A stretch of 47,558 bases of DNA from Plebeiibacterium sediminum (GTDB lineage Bacteria; Bacteroidota; Bacteroidia; Bacteroidales; Marinilabiliaceae). The notes under the pieces are model-generated. The model was not told where the DNA came from. It made no database searches and saw only the letters and a list, made by a program, of their open reading frames with translations. Below are positions 1 to 8,437 of this stretch, one piece after another (the stretch's first letter is position 1; every line of letters begins with the position of its first letter). Location: assembly GCF_026013605.1 (NCBI RefSeq), contig NZ_JAPDPJ010000050.1, positions 1 to 47,558 on the forward strand, given 5' to 3'. Position numbers and translations under genes: made by a program.

Positions 1-1
1 G

Positions 2-86
2 CGGAGAGAGAGGGATTCGAACCCCCGGTACGTTGCCGCACAACGGTTTTCAAGACCGCCGCATTCGACCACTCTGCCATCTCTCC
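2..86 (-). tRNA. tRNA-Ser (anticodon UGA)
   Basis: The minus strand folds as a class II tRNA. The 7-bp acceptor stem is GGAGAGA/TCTCTCC, the anticodon loop reads CTTGAAA with anticodon TGA, there is a long variable arm as expected for serine, and the T-arm loop is GGTTCGAATCC. The discriminator base is G. Position 1 supplies a C that could begin an encoded CCA, but the window edge cuts it off. Confidence 0.95.
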
Positions 87-448
87 AATACTTTTATATT
101 TTATCTGAAATCATCCGTTTAAAGTCTCTTTCAGTGTGTATCTCTTTTGATAACGGCTGCAAAAATAGAGCATTTTTTTATATCTGCAAAACTAAAAAAT
201 AAAAAAAACATCAAGTTTTTTTCGGAGGGTAATCTAAGTGCTTTTTCTTCAGTGAAGTAAGTTGTAAAGTTTTTTTGAAAAAAAAAGTTGAATTTTGTTT
301 AGGCAGTTTAATTTTACCCTAATTTCATTGTGTAATACAATTTCCATTGCATAATGCGGCTTTTTTAAGATTATAGGTACTTATTTTATTTTATAGTATT
401 AAATTCGTCTTTTATTACAAACAAAATTAATATACTGAATTTTATCTC
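87..448. other. intergenic, no gene seen
   Basis: This is very A+T-rich non-coding sequence between the tRNA (minus strand) and the kinase gene (plus strand). It probably carries both divergent promoters. I find no exact TTTG-N20-TAnnTTTG pair and no stable hairpin here. Confidence 0.5.
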
Positions 449-2278
449 ATGGATGGATTGAGAGCGTTAAAAGACCTAAGAGATGATGTTGTAAATAAAG
501 CTCTTGTAATAGGTTTTGGCTTTGGTGTAATTTCATATTTGGTTACAGTAGTCAGGGCTTTTTCCTATGGTTTTAACTGGACTCTTTATGCCATAACATT
601 GGTAGTTGTTTATTTAGGTATATTGGTTTATTATCGAAAAAAGGTAAAACTCGGATTTAAGGTACTTTCTGTTGCTTTTATCATATTGATGGCTTTAATT
701 ACTGGTTTATCTAAATATGGTTTTTTAGTATCCTCTAAAGCTTATATTATATTAATACCCATTTTTGTTTCGTTTGTAATGGGATACCGAAGAGCAATAC
801 TATTACTTATATTTTTTAGTTTTATATATGCTCTTTTTGGCGTTTTGTTTGTTTACGAAATTATTCCTTATACCATAGATGTCAGGGCTTATATATTATC
901 ACCCATATCCTGGGCCATGGATATTACCATAATTATACTTACAGCAGCTGCATTATTGGTTGTGGGAAAAAAATATTCCGACTCAATATTATTAAATCTG
1001 GCATTAATTAAGCAGCAAAATAAGGAATTAAACGAACGTGAGCGTAAGTTCTATTTGCTCTTTGATCATTCATTTGATGCTATTTTAATAGTTAAAGATG
1101 GTTTTATTGTAGATGTAAATACCATTGCAACTAAAGTGCTTAAAGTAGGTAAAGATGAAATTGTAGGAATGCATATTGAAGACTTTGCGCCGGAAAAGCA
1201 GCCGGATGGCACTGTTTCTGCATTGAAGATGAGGGAATTTGCAGATGAAGTAAGAGCAAATAAGTCAAAATCTTTTGAATGGAGACATCAACGTTATAAT
1301 GGAGAGGAGTTTGATGCGGAAGTACATATAGCAGTTATTGATGTAGAGGAGAATGAGTTATTTCAGGTTTTAATCAAGGATATTACGGAGCAAAAACAAC
1401 AGCAATCTGAAATTGAAAAATACAGGTTACATCTTGAGAACCTGGTAGAGAAGCGAACTGAAGCATTAAATCAGGCTAATCAGGATTTACTCAATTCCAA
1501 TAATCAATTACGAAAACAACATGCCAAACTAGAGAAGTCAATTGCAGAGATAAAGTCCATGCAGGAAAAATTGATTGAAAAAGAAAAAATGGCTTCGCTG
1601 GGGGTTATGACATCAGGAGTAGCCCATGAAATTAATAATCCATTAAATTTTATTCAAACCGGATTGTATTCTCTTCGAAATACTTTTGATACAGATTTAC
1701 AAAAATATCTGAGTCAGGATGATTTAACGACAAACAGGCAGGTGATTGACTATATGGAAGAAGGCGTAAATCGTATTTCAAGTATTGTTAATAGTTTGGG
1801 TAGTTTTAGTAGTAAAGGTACAGCCGGATTTACCGTATGTAATATAAACGACGTTATTGAGGATTGTTTGGTAGTTTTAAGTCACGAAATTAAGAATCGT
1901 ATAGAGATTGTTAAGGATTTTTCAGCAAGCAAAATAGAAGTCATGGCATCTGAAGATGGTTTACATCAGGTGTTTTTTAGTATATTATATAATTCAGTTC
2001 AGGCTATAAAGCATGATGGAGTCATAACAATTAAGCTTTCTGTGGATGAAAACAATAATGTGATCGTATTTGTTAGGGATAATGGAATGGGCATGTCGAA
2101 AGTAACCATGAAAAAGATGTTTGATCCATTTTATACTAAAAAATCTCCGGGAGAAGGCTCTGGTTTAGGAATGACTATTGTGTATAATATAGTAAAAGAA
2201 CATGGAGGAAGAGTAAAAGTGGATTCAAAATTGGGTGAAGGAACATTAATTGAAGTAGTATTGCCTATATTAGCGTAG
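449..2278 (+). CDS. Membrane PAS-domain sensor histidine kinase
   Basis: This 609-residue protein should autophosphorylate a histidine in response to an unknown signal and pass the phosphate to a response regulator. Roughly residues 15-175 form about six hydrophobic membrane segments. A PAS-like domain follows (about 200-315), then a coiled coil (about 315-380) and the dimerisation/phosphoacceptor region with VAHEINNPLNF (His393). The C-terminal HATPase has an N-box (FFSILYNSVQAI), a G1 box (RDNGMGM) and a G2 box (GEGSGLGMTIV). The sequence around the histidine is of the HisKA type with the NNPLN extension seen in many Bacteroidetes and NtrB-like kinases. A stand-alone receiver gene begins 15 bp downstream, so the two are probably an operon and partners. 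The input ligand cannot be inferred. Confidence 0.93.
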   Translation: MDGLRALKDLRDDVVNKALVIGFGFGVISYLVTVVRAFSYGFNWTLYAITLVVVYLGILVYYRKKVKLGFKVLSVAFIILMALITGLSKYGFLVSSKAYIILIPIFVSFVMGYRRAILLLIFFSFIYALFGVLFVYEIIPYTIDVRAYILSPISWAMDITIIILTAAALLVVGKKYSDSILLNLALIKQQNKELNERERKFYLLFDHSFDAILIVKDGFIVDVNTIATKVLKVGKDEIVGMHIEDFAPEKQPDGTVSALKMREFADEVRANKSKSFEWRHQRYNGEEFDAEVHIAVIDVEENELFQVLIKDITEQKQQQSEIEKYRLHLENLVEKRTEALNQANQDLLNSNNQLRKQHAKLEKSIAEIKSMQEKLIEKEKMASLGVMTSGVAHEINNPLNFIQTGLYSLRNTFDTDLQKYLSQDDLTTNRQVIDYMEEGVNRISSIVNSLGSFSSKGTAGFTVCNINDVIEDCLVVLSHEIKNRIEIVKDFSASKIEVMASEDGLHQVFFSILYNSVQAIKHDGVITIKLSVDENNNVIVFVRDNGMGMSKVTMKKMFDPFYTKKSPGEGSGLGMTIVYNIVKEHGGRVKVDSKLGEGTLIEVVLPILA

Positions 2279-2293
2279 GAAAAGAAATATATT

Positions 2294-2647
2294 ATGATTT
2301 TATATGTAGATGATGAACACATTAATTTAAAATTATTTGAGTTAATGTTTAAAGATAAATACAAAACAGTTTTATCGGAGTCACCAGAAAAGGCTTTGGA
2401 TATTTTAAAAGAGAATAACGAAATAAAAGTAGTTATTACAGACATGAAGATGCCTGTAATGAGTGGAGTGGAGTTTGTTGAAAAAGCCAAAACCTATAAA
2501 CCAGAGCTTGCTTATTATTTATTGTCAGGATACGGGATGAATGAGCCCATATCAGAAGCTTTAAATTGTAAACTCATTGAGGGTTATTTTCAAAAGCCTT
2601 TAAAAAAAGGATTAATAGAAAAAGAATTGGATGAGCATTTGAAATAA
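2294..2647 (+). CDS. Single-domain response regulator (receiver only)
   Basis: This 117-residue protein consists of one CheY-like receiver domain with no output domain. The acidic pair D6/D7, the phosphoacceptor D50 (VVITDMKMP), the switch residue S78 (LLSG) and the conserved lysine K101 (QKPLKK) are all present. It starts 15 bp after the kinase stop, so it is most likely cotranscribed and the direct phosphate acceptor. Without an effector domain it must act by protein-protein contact, as part of a phosphorelay, or as a phosphate sink; the sequence does not say which. An intrinsic terminator follows. Confidence 0.92.
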   Translation: MILYVDDEHINLKLFELMFKDKYKTVLSESPEKALDILKENNEIKVVITDMKMPVMSGVEFVEKAKTYKPELAYYLLSGYGMNEPISEALNCKLIEGYFQKPLKKGLIEKELDEHLK

Positions 2648-2671
2648 TACAGTTCTTTTATAAGATATTGT

Positions 2672-2716
2672 AAGCTGAAATTCTATTTTATATAGGATTT
2701 CAGCTTTTCTGTTTTT
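2672..2716 (+). terminator. Intrinsic terminator of the kinase/receiver operon
   Basis: A perfect 10-bp stem AAGCTGAAAT / ATTTCAGCTT encloses a 15-nt loop and is followed by a T-rich tract (TTCTGTTTTT). It lies 25 bp past the receiver stop codon. Confidence 0.8.
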
Positions 2717-2802
2717 AAAAGGGGTAATTTGTAATTAAAAACTGTTGTAAAGTTACAAAGGGTAGTTTAAAGTGGGGTGTATGCTTTCGAAAAATATAAA
2801 AA

Positions 2803-2834
2803 TTTGGAGGTAATACTTTAAATTTATAAGTTTG
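2803..2834 (+). promoter_or_regulatory. Bacteroidetes-type promoter for amtB
   Basis: TTTG at 2803-2806 is followed after exactly 20 nt by TAAGTTTG at 2827-2834. This matches the Bacteroidetes primary sigma consensus (-33 TTTG, -7 TAnnTTTG). Transcription should start near 2841, giving a leader of about 36 nt before the ATG at 2877. Confidence 0.7.
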
Positions 2835-2876
2835 CATCCAGAGAAATGATTATTACCACCTATTAAGAAAAATTTT

Positions 2877-4199
2877 ATGAAGAAAGCAATTCTTTTAGCA
2901 ACTCTGTTGCTAGGGTTTTTTGTGAATGGATGGGCCAATACCGGTCCGGAAGTAGATGCCGGAGCTACGGCTTGGATGTTAACATCAACTGCATTGGTAT
3001 TATTAATGATACCAGGATTAGCCATGTTCTATGGCGGTTTAGTAAGATCAAAAAATGTTTTAGGAACCATGATGCATAGTTTTGCAGCTATGGGCGTTAT
3101 GAGTGTTCTTTGGGTATTGATAGGATACTCAATGAGTTTTGGAGATAGTATTCTTGGAGGTTTGTTCGGATGGAACAAAGATTATGTGTTACTTCAGGGT
3201 ATTGATACTACTATTATGGAAGGTGGAGTGCCAGAATTGGTATTCTCTATGTTTCAGGGTAAATTTGCTATAATTACCCCGGCGTTAATAGCAGGAGCTT
3301 TTGCCGAGAGAGTTAAGTTTAAAGGTTATTTAGTATTTATTGCATTGTGGGGAATTATCGTGTATAATCCTTTATGTCACTGGGTTTGGTCTGCAGATGG
3401 TTTCTTACATCACTGGGGAGCTGCTGGTGCTATTGACTTTGCAGGAGGTACTGTTGTTCATATTTCAGCCGGTATTAGTGGTTTGGTTGCTGCTATTTAT
3501 TTAGGTGCAAGAAGAGGATATCCTCACCGTCAGCAACGTCCTAATAATTTGGTTATGACAATGATGGGTGTTGGTTTGCTTTGGGTAGGCTGGTTTGGAT
3601 TTAATGCCGGAAGTAGTATTAATAGTGGACTGGATACAGCTCAGGCGTTAACGGCAACTCAGGTTGCTGGTGCAGCGGGTGCTTTAATGTGGGTAATTAT
3701 TGAAATGGTACACCATGGAAAAGGTACAGCTTTAGGATTTGCTTCAGGTATTTTAGCCGGATTGGTTGCTGTTACTCCTGCAGCGGGAGTTGTTCAACCA
3801 TCAGGAGCGTTGTTACTGGGAGCTATATCTTCAATTATTTGTTATGGAGCCTTAATGCTTAAAGATAAATTAGGATACGATGATTCATTGGATGCTTTTG
3901 GTGTTCATGGTGTAGGAGGAATTGTGGGAGCGCTTTTATTATCATTCTTTATTAGAGATAGCTGGATGGCTGATGCTGCAGCAAATACTGCTGATGGAAT
4001 CTGGACATCATGGGATCAATTTTGGGTACAAGGCGTTACTGTTGTAATTGCTATTGGATATTCAATAATTACAACTATTGTTATTATTTGGGTTGTTGAG
4101 AAATTTGTTGGATTGAAGGCTACTGATGAAGAAGAGATGACAGGTTTGGATCATTCATTCCATGGAGAACGTGGTTATGGTATGTTAAATCCAAACTAG
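2877..4199 (+). CDS. amtB: Ammonium transporter (Amt/Rh family)
   Basis: This 440-residue inner-membrane channel should conduct ammonium. It has a cleavable-looking N-terminal hydrophobic segment ending near GWANTGPEVD, then about eleven transmembrane helices. Amt hallmarks are visible: MIPGLAMFYGGLVRSKN in the second helix, PLCHWVWS with one pore histidine, FAGGTVVHISAG, WVGWFGFNAGS, and DAFGVHGVGGIVGALL with the second conserved histidine. Length is normal for the family. A P-II gene follows about 230 bp downstream in the same direction, the usual amtB-glnK pairing in which the P-II protein blocks the channel when nitrogen is plentiful. A strong consensus promoter lies directly upstream. 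Confidence 0.96.
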   Translation: MKKAILLATLLLGFFVNGWANTGPEVDAGATAWMLTSTALVLLMIPGLAMFYGGLVRSKNVLGTMMHSFAAMGVMSVLWVLIGYSMSFGDSILGGLFGWNKDYVLLQGIDTTIMEGGVPELVFSMFQGKFAIITPALIAGAFAERVKFKGYLVFIALWGIIVYNPLCHWVWSADGFLHHWGAAGAIDFAGGTVVHISAGISGLVAAIYLGARRGYPHRQQRPNNLVMTMMGVGLLWVGWFGFNAGSSINSGLDTAQALTATQVAGAAGALMWVIIEMVHHGKGTALGFASGILAGLVAVTPAAGVVQPSGALLLGAISSIICYGALMLKDKLGYDDSLDAFGVHGVGGIVGALLLSFFIRDSWMADAAANTADGIWTSWDQFWVQGVTVVIAIGYSIITTIVIIWVVEKFVGLKATDEEEMTGLDHSFHGERGYGMLNPN

Positions 4200-4345
4200 A
4201 GTTAATCTATAATTGAGATGTTGTATTTTAATTAAAAATTTAACAGATTAAATGCGTTATAACTAAACTTTCTTCAATCAAAGAACGTTACGTTAATTGA
4301 TAAGATTTATCTGGCAAATGAAAGAAAATTTAAGCAAATGAAACG

Positions 4346-4405
4346 AGCCATGTGAAGTGTTTCGCACACACGAGCATGATTAAATTTGGCGAGTTCCATA
4401 TGGCT
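4346..4405 (+). other. Imperfect inverted repeat before the P-II gene
   Basis: AGCCATGTGAA (from 4346) can pair with TTCCATATGGCT (ending 4405), with an internal GTG...CAC hairpin in between. The right arm ends 22 nt before the P-II start codon. It may be an mRNA processing site or an operator between amtB and the P-II gene. No function is demonstrated. Confidence 0.35.
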
Positions 4406-4427
4406 TATGAAAACAAATTATAATCAT

Positions 4428-4778
4428 ATGAAATTAGTAACCGCAATTATAAGAGCATACCAATTGGATCAGGTTCGTGAAGGATTGATTCAGGCTGGTA
4501 TTACACGTATTACCGTATCCAGAGTATCGGGACATGGAAATCAAGTAAGTAAAGAAGTTTATCGTGGTAAGGAAGTAATTCCTAACTTAACTCCTAAAAT
4601 GAGAGTTGAGATAGCGGTAAATGATGAATTTGTAGAAACTACAATCGAAGCAATTATACGAGCAGCTAAATCGCACAATGGTAACCAAGGAGAAGTTGGA
4701 GACGGAAAGATATTTGTAACACCCCTAGAACAATGTATTCGTATCCGTACAGAAGAGCGAGGTAGTTCTGCTATATAA
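4428..4778 (+). CDS. glnK: P-II nitrogen regulatory protein lacking the T-loop tyrosine
   Basis: This is a P-II signal protein that binds ATP/ADP and 2-oxoglutarate and normally gates AmtB. I start it at the ATG beginning MKLVTAIIRAYQ, because that matches the family N-terminus; an open frame extends upstream to a TTG at 4386 but adds an atypical peptide. It has 116 residues and shows GITRITVSRVSGHGNQ, the T-loop base YRGKE, the B-loop VGDGKIFV and the C-terminal CIRIRTEE. Two oddities are visible. The T-loop is one residue shorter and has Val where enterobacterial GlnB/GlnK carry Tyr51 (YRGKEVIP versus YRGAEYMV), so uridylylation there is impossible. A five-residue insert (about SHNGNQGE) precedes the B-loop. 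Confidence 0.92.
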   Translation: MKLVTAIIRAYQLDQVREGLIQAGITRITVSRVSGHGNQVSKEVYRGKEVIPNLTPKMRVEIAVNDEFVETTIEAIIRAAKSHNGNQGEVGDGKIFVTPLEQCIRIRTEERGSSAI

Positions 4779-4810
4779 AGTAGAGATTTGTACTCTAATC
4801 TAAACCAAGG

Positions 4811-4843
4811 CCCCATTGATATTTTTATCAGTGGGGTTTTTTT
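4811..4843 (+). terminator. Intrinsic terminator after the P-II gene
   Basis: CCCCATTGAT pairs with ATCAGTGGGG (one mismatch) around a short AT loop, followed by seven or more T. It is a classic rho-independent terminator, 33 bp past the stop codon. Confidence 0.9.
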
Positions 4844-4871
4844 ATGTAATATGTAGTCATTAAAACATACA

Positions 4872-4965
4872 TTCCGGCATTAATGTCAGAGGTACTGACA
4901 TAAAATATGTCTATATGTCATTATCTCCTGCTTGGCATACCATTTGAAATGATGCCTCCGGAAAA
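4872..4965 (+). promoter_or_regulatory. Palindrome-rich leader/operator region of htpG
   Basis: The region holds ATGTCAG-AGGTA-CTGACAT (4883-4901, perfect 7-bp arms). This overlaps GACAT-AAAAT-ATGTC (4897-4911), and another ATGTCA follows at 4915-4920. An outer pair TTCCGGCAT (from 4872) / ATGCCTCCGGAA (near 4953-4965) and an inner GGCAT...ATGCC can also form. This could be an operator array for a heat-shock regulator or a structured 5' leader. I cannot identify the regulator. Confidence 0.5.
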
Positions 4966-4997
4966 AATGTTTAATCAATAAAAAAACAAATAATACT

Positions 4998-7052
4998 ATG
5001 TCAAAAGGTCATATTGGGGTAACGTCCGAAAATATATTCCCCATCATTAAAAAGTTCCTTTATTCAGATCATGAAATCTTTTTGAGAGAGTTGGTGTCTA
5101 ACGCAGTAGATGCATCTCAAAAATTAAAAACTTTGTCTAGTGTAGGAGAGTTTAAAGGTGAAATGGGTGATCTGAAGGTTAAAGTTTCTATCGATGAGAA
5201 AAAGAAAACATTAACAATTTCGGATAGAGGGGTAGGTATGACTGCCGAAGAAATTGATAAGTATATTAATCAGATTGCCTTTTCAGGAGCTGAAGAGTTT
5301 CTTGATAAATATAAAAATGATGCTAACGCAATTATTGGGCATTTTGGATTAGGATTCTACTCTTCATTTATGGTATCGAAGAAAGTGGAAATTATCACTT
5401 TGTCGCATAAAGAAGGCGCTCAGGCTGTTAAATGGTCTTGTGATGGTAGTCCTGAATATACACTTGAAGAAGTTAAAAAAGAAGACAGAGGAACTGACAT
5501 TGTTTTATATATCGATGATGAAAACAAACAGTTTCTTGAAAAAGCAGAGATCACTCGTTTATTAAATAAATATTGTCGCTTTTTACCTGTTGAAGTTGCT
5601 TTTGGAAAGAAAACAGAGTGGAAAGATGGTAAAGAGGTTGAATTAGAAGAGGATAATGTAGTAAACGATACAAATCCTTTATGGACTAAAAAACCTGCTG
5701 ATTTAAAGGATGAGGATTACAATAAATTCTACAGGGATTTATATCCAATGAGTGATGATCCTATCTTTAATATCCATCTAAATGTAGATTATCCGTTTAA
5801 TCTAACCGGAATTTTATATTTCCCTAAGATTAAAAACAATGTAGAGGTTCAGAAAAATAAAATTCAGTTATATAGTAATCAGGTGTTTATTACTGATTCG
5901 GTTGAGAATATTGTACCTGAATTCTTAACGCTTTTACATGGTGTAATTGATTCTCCTGATATTCCTTTAAATGTTTCCCGTTCTTATTTACAAGCTGACG
6001 GTAACGTTAAAAAGATATCTAACCATATCACTAAAAAAGTAGCAGATCGTTTAGCTGAAATCTTTAAAGCTGACAGAAAAGGTTTTGAAGAAAAATGGGA
6101 TTCTTTGAAGTTATTCATCGAGTATGGTATGCTAACAGAAGAGAAATTCTATGATAAAGCACAGAAATTTACACTGTTAAAAAATACTGACGGTAAGTAT
6201 TTTACTTTTGATGAATACAAAGATATCATCAAAGAAAATCAAACAGATAAAGATAAGCAATTGGTATATTTATATACCACAAATGCTGAAGAGCAACATA
6301 GCTTTATTGAAGGAGCAAAAGCAAAAGGTTATGATGTGTTGTTAATGGATGGACAGTTAGATACACACTTTATCAATCACATGGAACAAAAACTGGATAA
6401 GAGCAGATTTGTACGTGTAGATGGTGATGTAGCTGAAAAACTGATACCAAAAGAAAATACATTAGAGTCTAAATTATTAGCTAAAGATAAAGACGACTTA
6501 ACAACTGTATTTACTGCTAAAGTGCCTAATAGCAATAAAATGAACTTTATTGTTGCTTTTGAAGCTATGGGTACAGATGCTAATCCTGCAATTATTACTC
6601 AGCAAGAGTTTATGCGTCGTATGAAAGAGATGAGTGCAATGCAAGGTGGCGGTATGAACTTTTATGGAGAAATGCCGGATAGTTACCAGTTGGTTGTAAA
6701 CGAAAACCATCCGTTAATTGAGCGTATTTTAGAAGATAAAAATAAATCAGTTGGAGAGCAGGTTGATTCAGTTCGTAATAAGATTGAAAGCCTGAATGGT
6801 AAACGTCAGGAACTGGAAAAAGCGAAGGAAGGCAAGAAAGATGAAGAAATTCCTCAGGCTCAAAAAGATGAATTAGCTGATGTTGATAAGAAAATTAGTG
6901 AGTTGAATACTAAGAAAACTGAAATTTTAAATGGTTTTAGTAATGATAATAAATTAGTATCTCAATTAATTGATTTGGCATTGCTTTCAAATAATATGCT
7001 TAAAGGTGAAGCGCTTACTAAATTTGTTAAGCGAAGCATTGATTTGATATAG
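4998..7052 (+). CDS. htpG: Molecular chaperone HtpG (Hsp90)
   Basis: This is the cytosolic bacterial Hsp90, an ATP-dependent chaperone dimer. At 684 residues it is somewhat longer than the roughly 620-residue E. coli protein. The N-terminal GHKL ATPase begins SKGHIGVTSENIFPIIKKFLYS and contains FLRELVSNAVDAS (catalytic Glu and Asn), DRGVGMTAEE and GHFGLGFYSSFMVS (lid). The middle domain is visible from about 215 on (LWTKKPADL..., YFPKIKN, GVIDSPDIPLNVSRS with the catalytic-loop Arg). Near residues 595-650 there is a lysine/glutamate-rich helical stretch (KRQELEKAKEGKKDEEI), an acidic/basic coiled-coil insertion in the C-terminal dimerisation domain that accounts for the extra length. It is monocistronic between two terminators and has a palindromic upstream region. 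Confidence 0.96.
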   Translation: MSKGHIGVTSENIFPIIKKFLYSDHEIFLRELVSNAVDASQKLKTLSSVGEFKGEMGDLKVKVSIDEKKKTLTISDRGVGMTAEEIDKYINQIAFSGAEEFLDKYKNDANAIIGHFGLGFYSSFMVSKKVEIITLSHKEGAQAVKWSCDGSPEYTLEEVKKEDRGTDIVLYIDDENKQFLEKAEITRLLNKYCRFLPVEVAFGKKTEWKDGKEVELEEDNVVNDTNPLWTKKPADLKDEDYNKFYRDLYPMSDDPIFNIHLNVDYPFNLTGILYFPKIKNNVEVQKNKIQLYSNQVFITDSVENIVPEFLTLLHGVIDSPDIPLNVSRSYLQADGNVKKISNHITKKVADRLAEIFKADRKGFEEKWDSLKLFIEYGMLTEEKFYDKAQKFTLLKNTDGKYFTFDEYKDIIKENQTDKDKQLVYLYTTNAEEQHSFIEGAKAKGYDVLLMDGQLDTHFINHMEQKLDKSRFVRVDGDVAEKLIPKENTLESKLLAKDKDDLTTVFTAKVPNSNKMNFIVAFEAMGTDANPAIITQQEFMRRMKEMSAMQGGGMNFYGEMPDSYQLVVNENHPLIERILEDKNKSVGEQVDSVRNKIESLNGKRQELEKAKEGKKDEEIPQAQKDELADVDKKISELNTKKTEILNGFSNDNKLVSQLIDLALLSNNMLKGEALTKFVKRSIDLI

Positions 7053-7072
7053 AGATTGATAAGAAGTTTTTT

Positions 7073-7107
7073 AAAGCTGTTTGAATTTTTCAAACAGCTT
7101 TTTTTGT
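7073..7107 (+). terminator. Intrinsic terminator of htpG
   Basis: AAAGCTGTTTGAA pairs with TTCAAACAGCTTT around a short T loop and is followed by a T tract. It starts about 20 bp after the stop codon. Confidence 0.9.
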
Positions 7108-7205
7108 GCTTTGTTAATAAAAATCACATTTCAAATGAAACAAAATCAGGTTACAAAAGTACATGGGTAGGAATGCTTACACACTTTAAATCGGGGTTTG
7201 GTTGA

Positions 7206-8339
7206 TTGATTGAACTTTGGTTGTTAATATGGGGACAAACAGTGTTTTTACGGGAAAAAATCAAAATATGGTTTAGTAGCTTATTCCGGTCTTTACGGTT
7301 TCATTTGCTGTTCTGGAATTTTGCCCTTTTCTTTTATGTTTTTATAACAGGAAATCAATCTTTGTTTGTTAACTATTTCAATCTGCTTGCTGTAGATTCT
7401 ATTTATACAAACACTGTTTTTTTGGCAGTTTCAATATCAACATTATTTACCTTTTTAGATACCCTTTTTTCTGATAGAATAATGCGTTTTTCGCCTATCA
7501 GATCAATGATCTTCTTAAGATCATTACTATACTTTTTGTTGGCTTTTGCTATTCTTTATCTGGCCGCAAACAAAACAGTTACGCTGGATTCTTTGAAAGA
7601 TTATCGTACGATTCTGGCTAAGATGCCAAAGTTGGAAATGGAGCATATTCGCTTTCTGGCTTATTTTTATTTAGCGTGTATTGCCAGTAATTCCGTTAAG
7701 GAAATGTATAAGAAGATTGGAATTACAAACTTTTTCAATTGGTTTTTCGGCAGGTTAAATAAACCCTATGAAGAAAAGAAGATTTTTATGTTTGTTGACA
7801 TGAAAGCTTCTACTACAATTGCAGAAAGACTAGGGCATGAAAAGTTTAGTCGCCTGGTTCAGGATGTTTTTAATGACCTTTCTATCATATATAATTATCA
7901 CGGAGAAGTTTATCAGTATTTGGGAGATGGTGCCATTATTTCCTGGAATGTAAGAGATGGTGTTCGAAACAACAATTGTATTAAAGCCTTTTATTCTTTT
8001 CAGAGAACTGTTGAACGCAGGTATTGGTATTATCGCAGAAAGTATGGTGAGGAGCCTAAATTTAAAGCAGGTATTCATGTGGGTAAAGTAATGGTATTGC
8101 AGGTAGGAAGTATTCGTAGGGATATTTCGTATAATGGTGATACCATAAATACTGCCGCCCGTATAGAATCCATGTGTAATGAGTACAAACAGAATTTGTT
8201 GATTTCCGGAGTTTTGTATGAGTACTTTGAAAATAAGGATGAGTACAATTTTAAAGATGTGGGCACGATTAAACTAAAGGGGAAAAAGCAGGCAATTCTG
8301 TTGTATCAGGTAAAGCAGAAATTGCGACCTAAAAAGTGA
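7206..8339 (+). CDS. Membrane-anchored class III adenylate/guanylate cyclase
   Basis: This 377-residue protein should make cAMP or cGMP. About four hydrophobic segments lie in residues 30-165. The cyclase homology domain (about 190-370) has the two metal-binding aspartates D198 (FMFVDMKAST) and D241 (QYLGDGAIISW) and the transition-state motif GDTINTAARIES (N315, R319). The open frame begins at a TTG; a GTG at 7242 is an equally possible start, and no ATG lies near the N-terminus, so the true start is uncertain. Class III cyclases with a simple membrane anchor are found across Bacteroidota, usually annotated only as adenylate/guanylate cyclase. Base specificity cannot be assigned safely. No cyclic-nucleotide receptor gene is next to it. 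Confidence 0.88.
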   Translation: MIELWLLIWGQTVFLREKIKIWFSSLFRSLRFHLLFWNFALFFYVFITGNQSLFVNYFNLLAVDSIYTNTVFLAVSISTLFTFLDTLFSDRIMRFSPIRSMIFLRSLLYFLLAFAILYLAANKTVTLDSLKDYRTILAKMPKLEMEHIRFLAYFYLACIASNSVKEMYKKIGITNFFNWFFGRLNKPYEEKKIFMFVDMKASTTIAERLGHEKFSRLVQDVFNDLSIIYNYHGEVYQYLGDGAIISWNVRDGVRNNNCIKAFYSFQRTVERRYWYYRRKYGEEPKFKAGIHVGKVMVLQVGSIRRDISYNGDTINTAARIESMCNEYKQNLLISGVLYEYFENKDEYNFKDVGTIKLKGKKQAILLYQVKQKLRPKK

Positions 8340-8437
8340 AAAAATGCATTATTAAGAATTTGAGAATTTTTATAATGTTAAAGAGTGTTAATTTGTAAAA
8401 TATTTTTAAATTGCAACGGTACAAAGTAATATAATCG

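Noticed and set aside
2131-2490. Minus-strand frame of 119 codons across the kinase and receiver genes
   Set aside because: It lies antisense to two well-supported plus-strand genes and its translation resembles no protein. It is a shadow frame.
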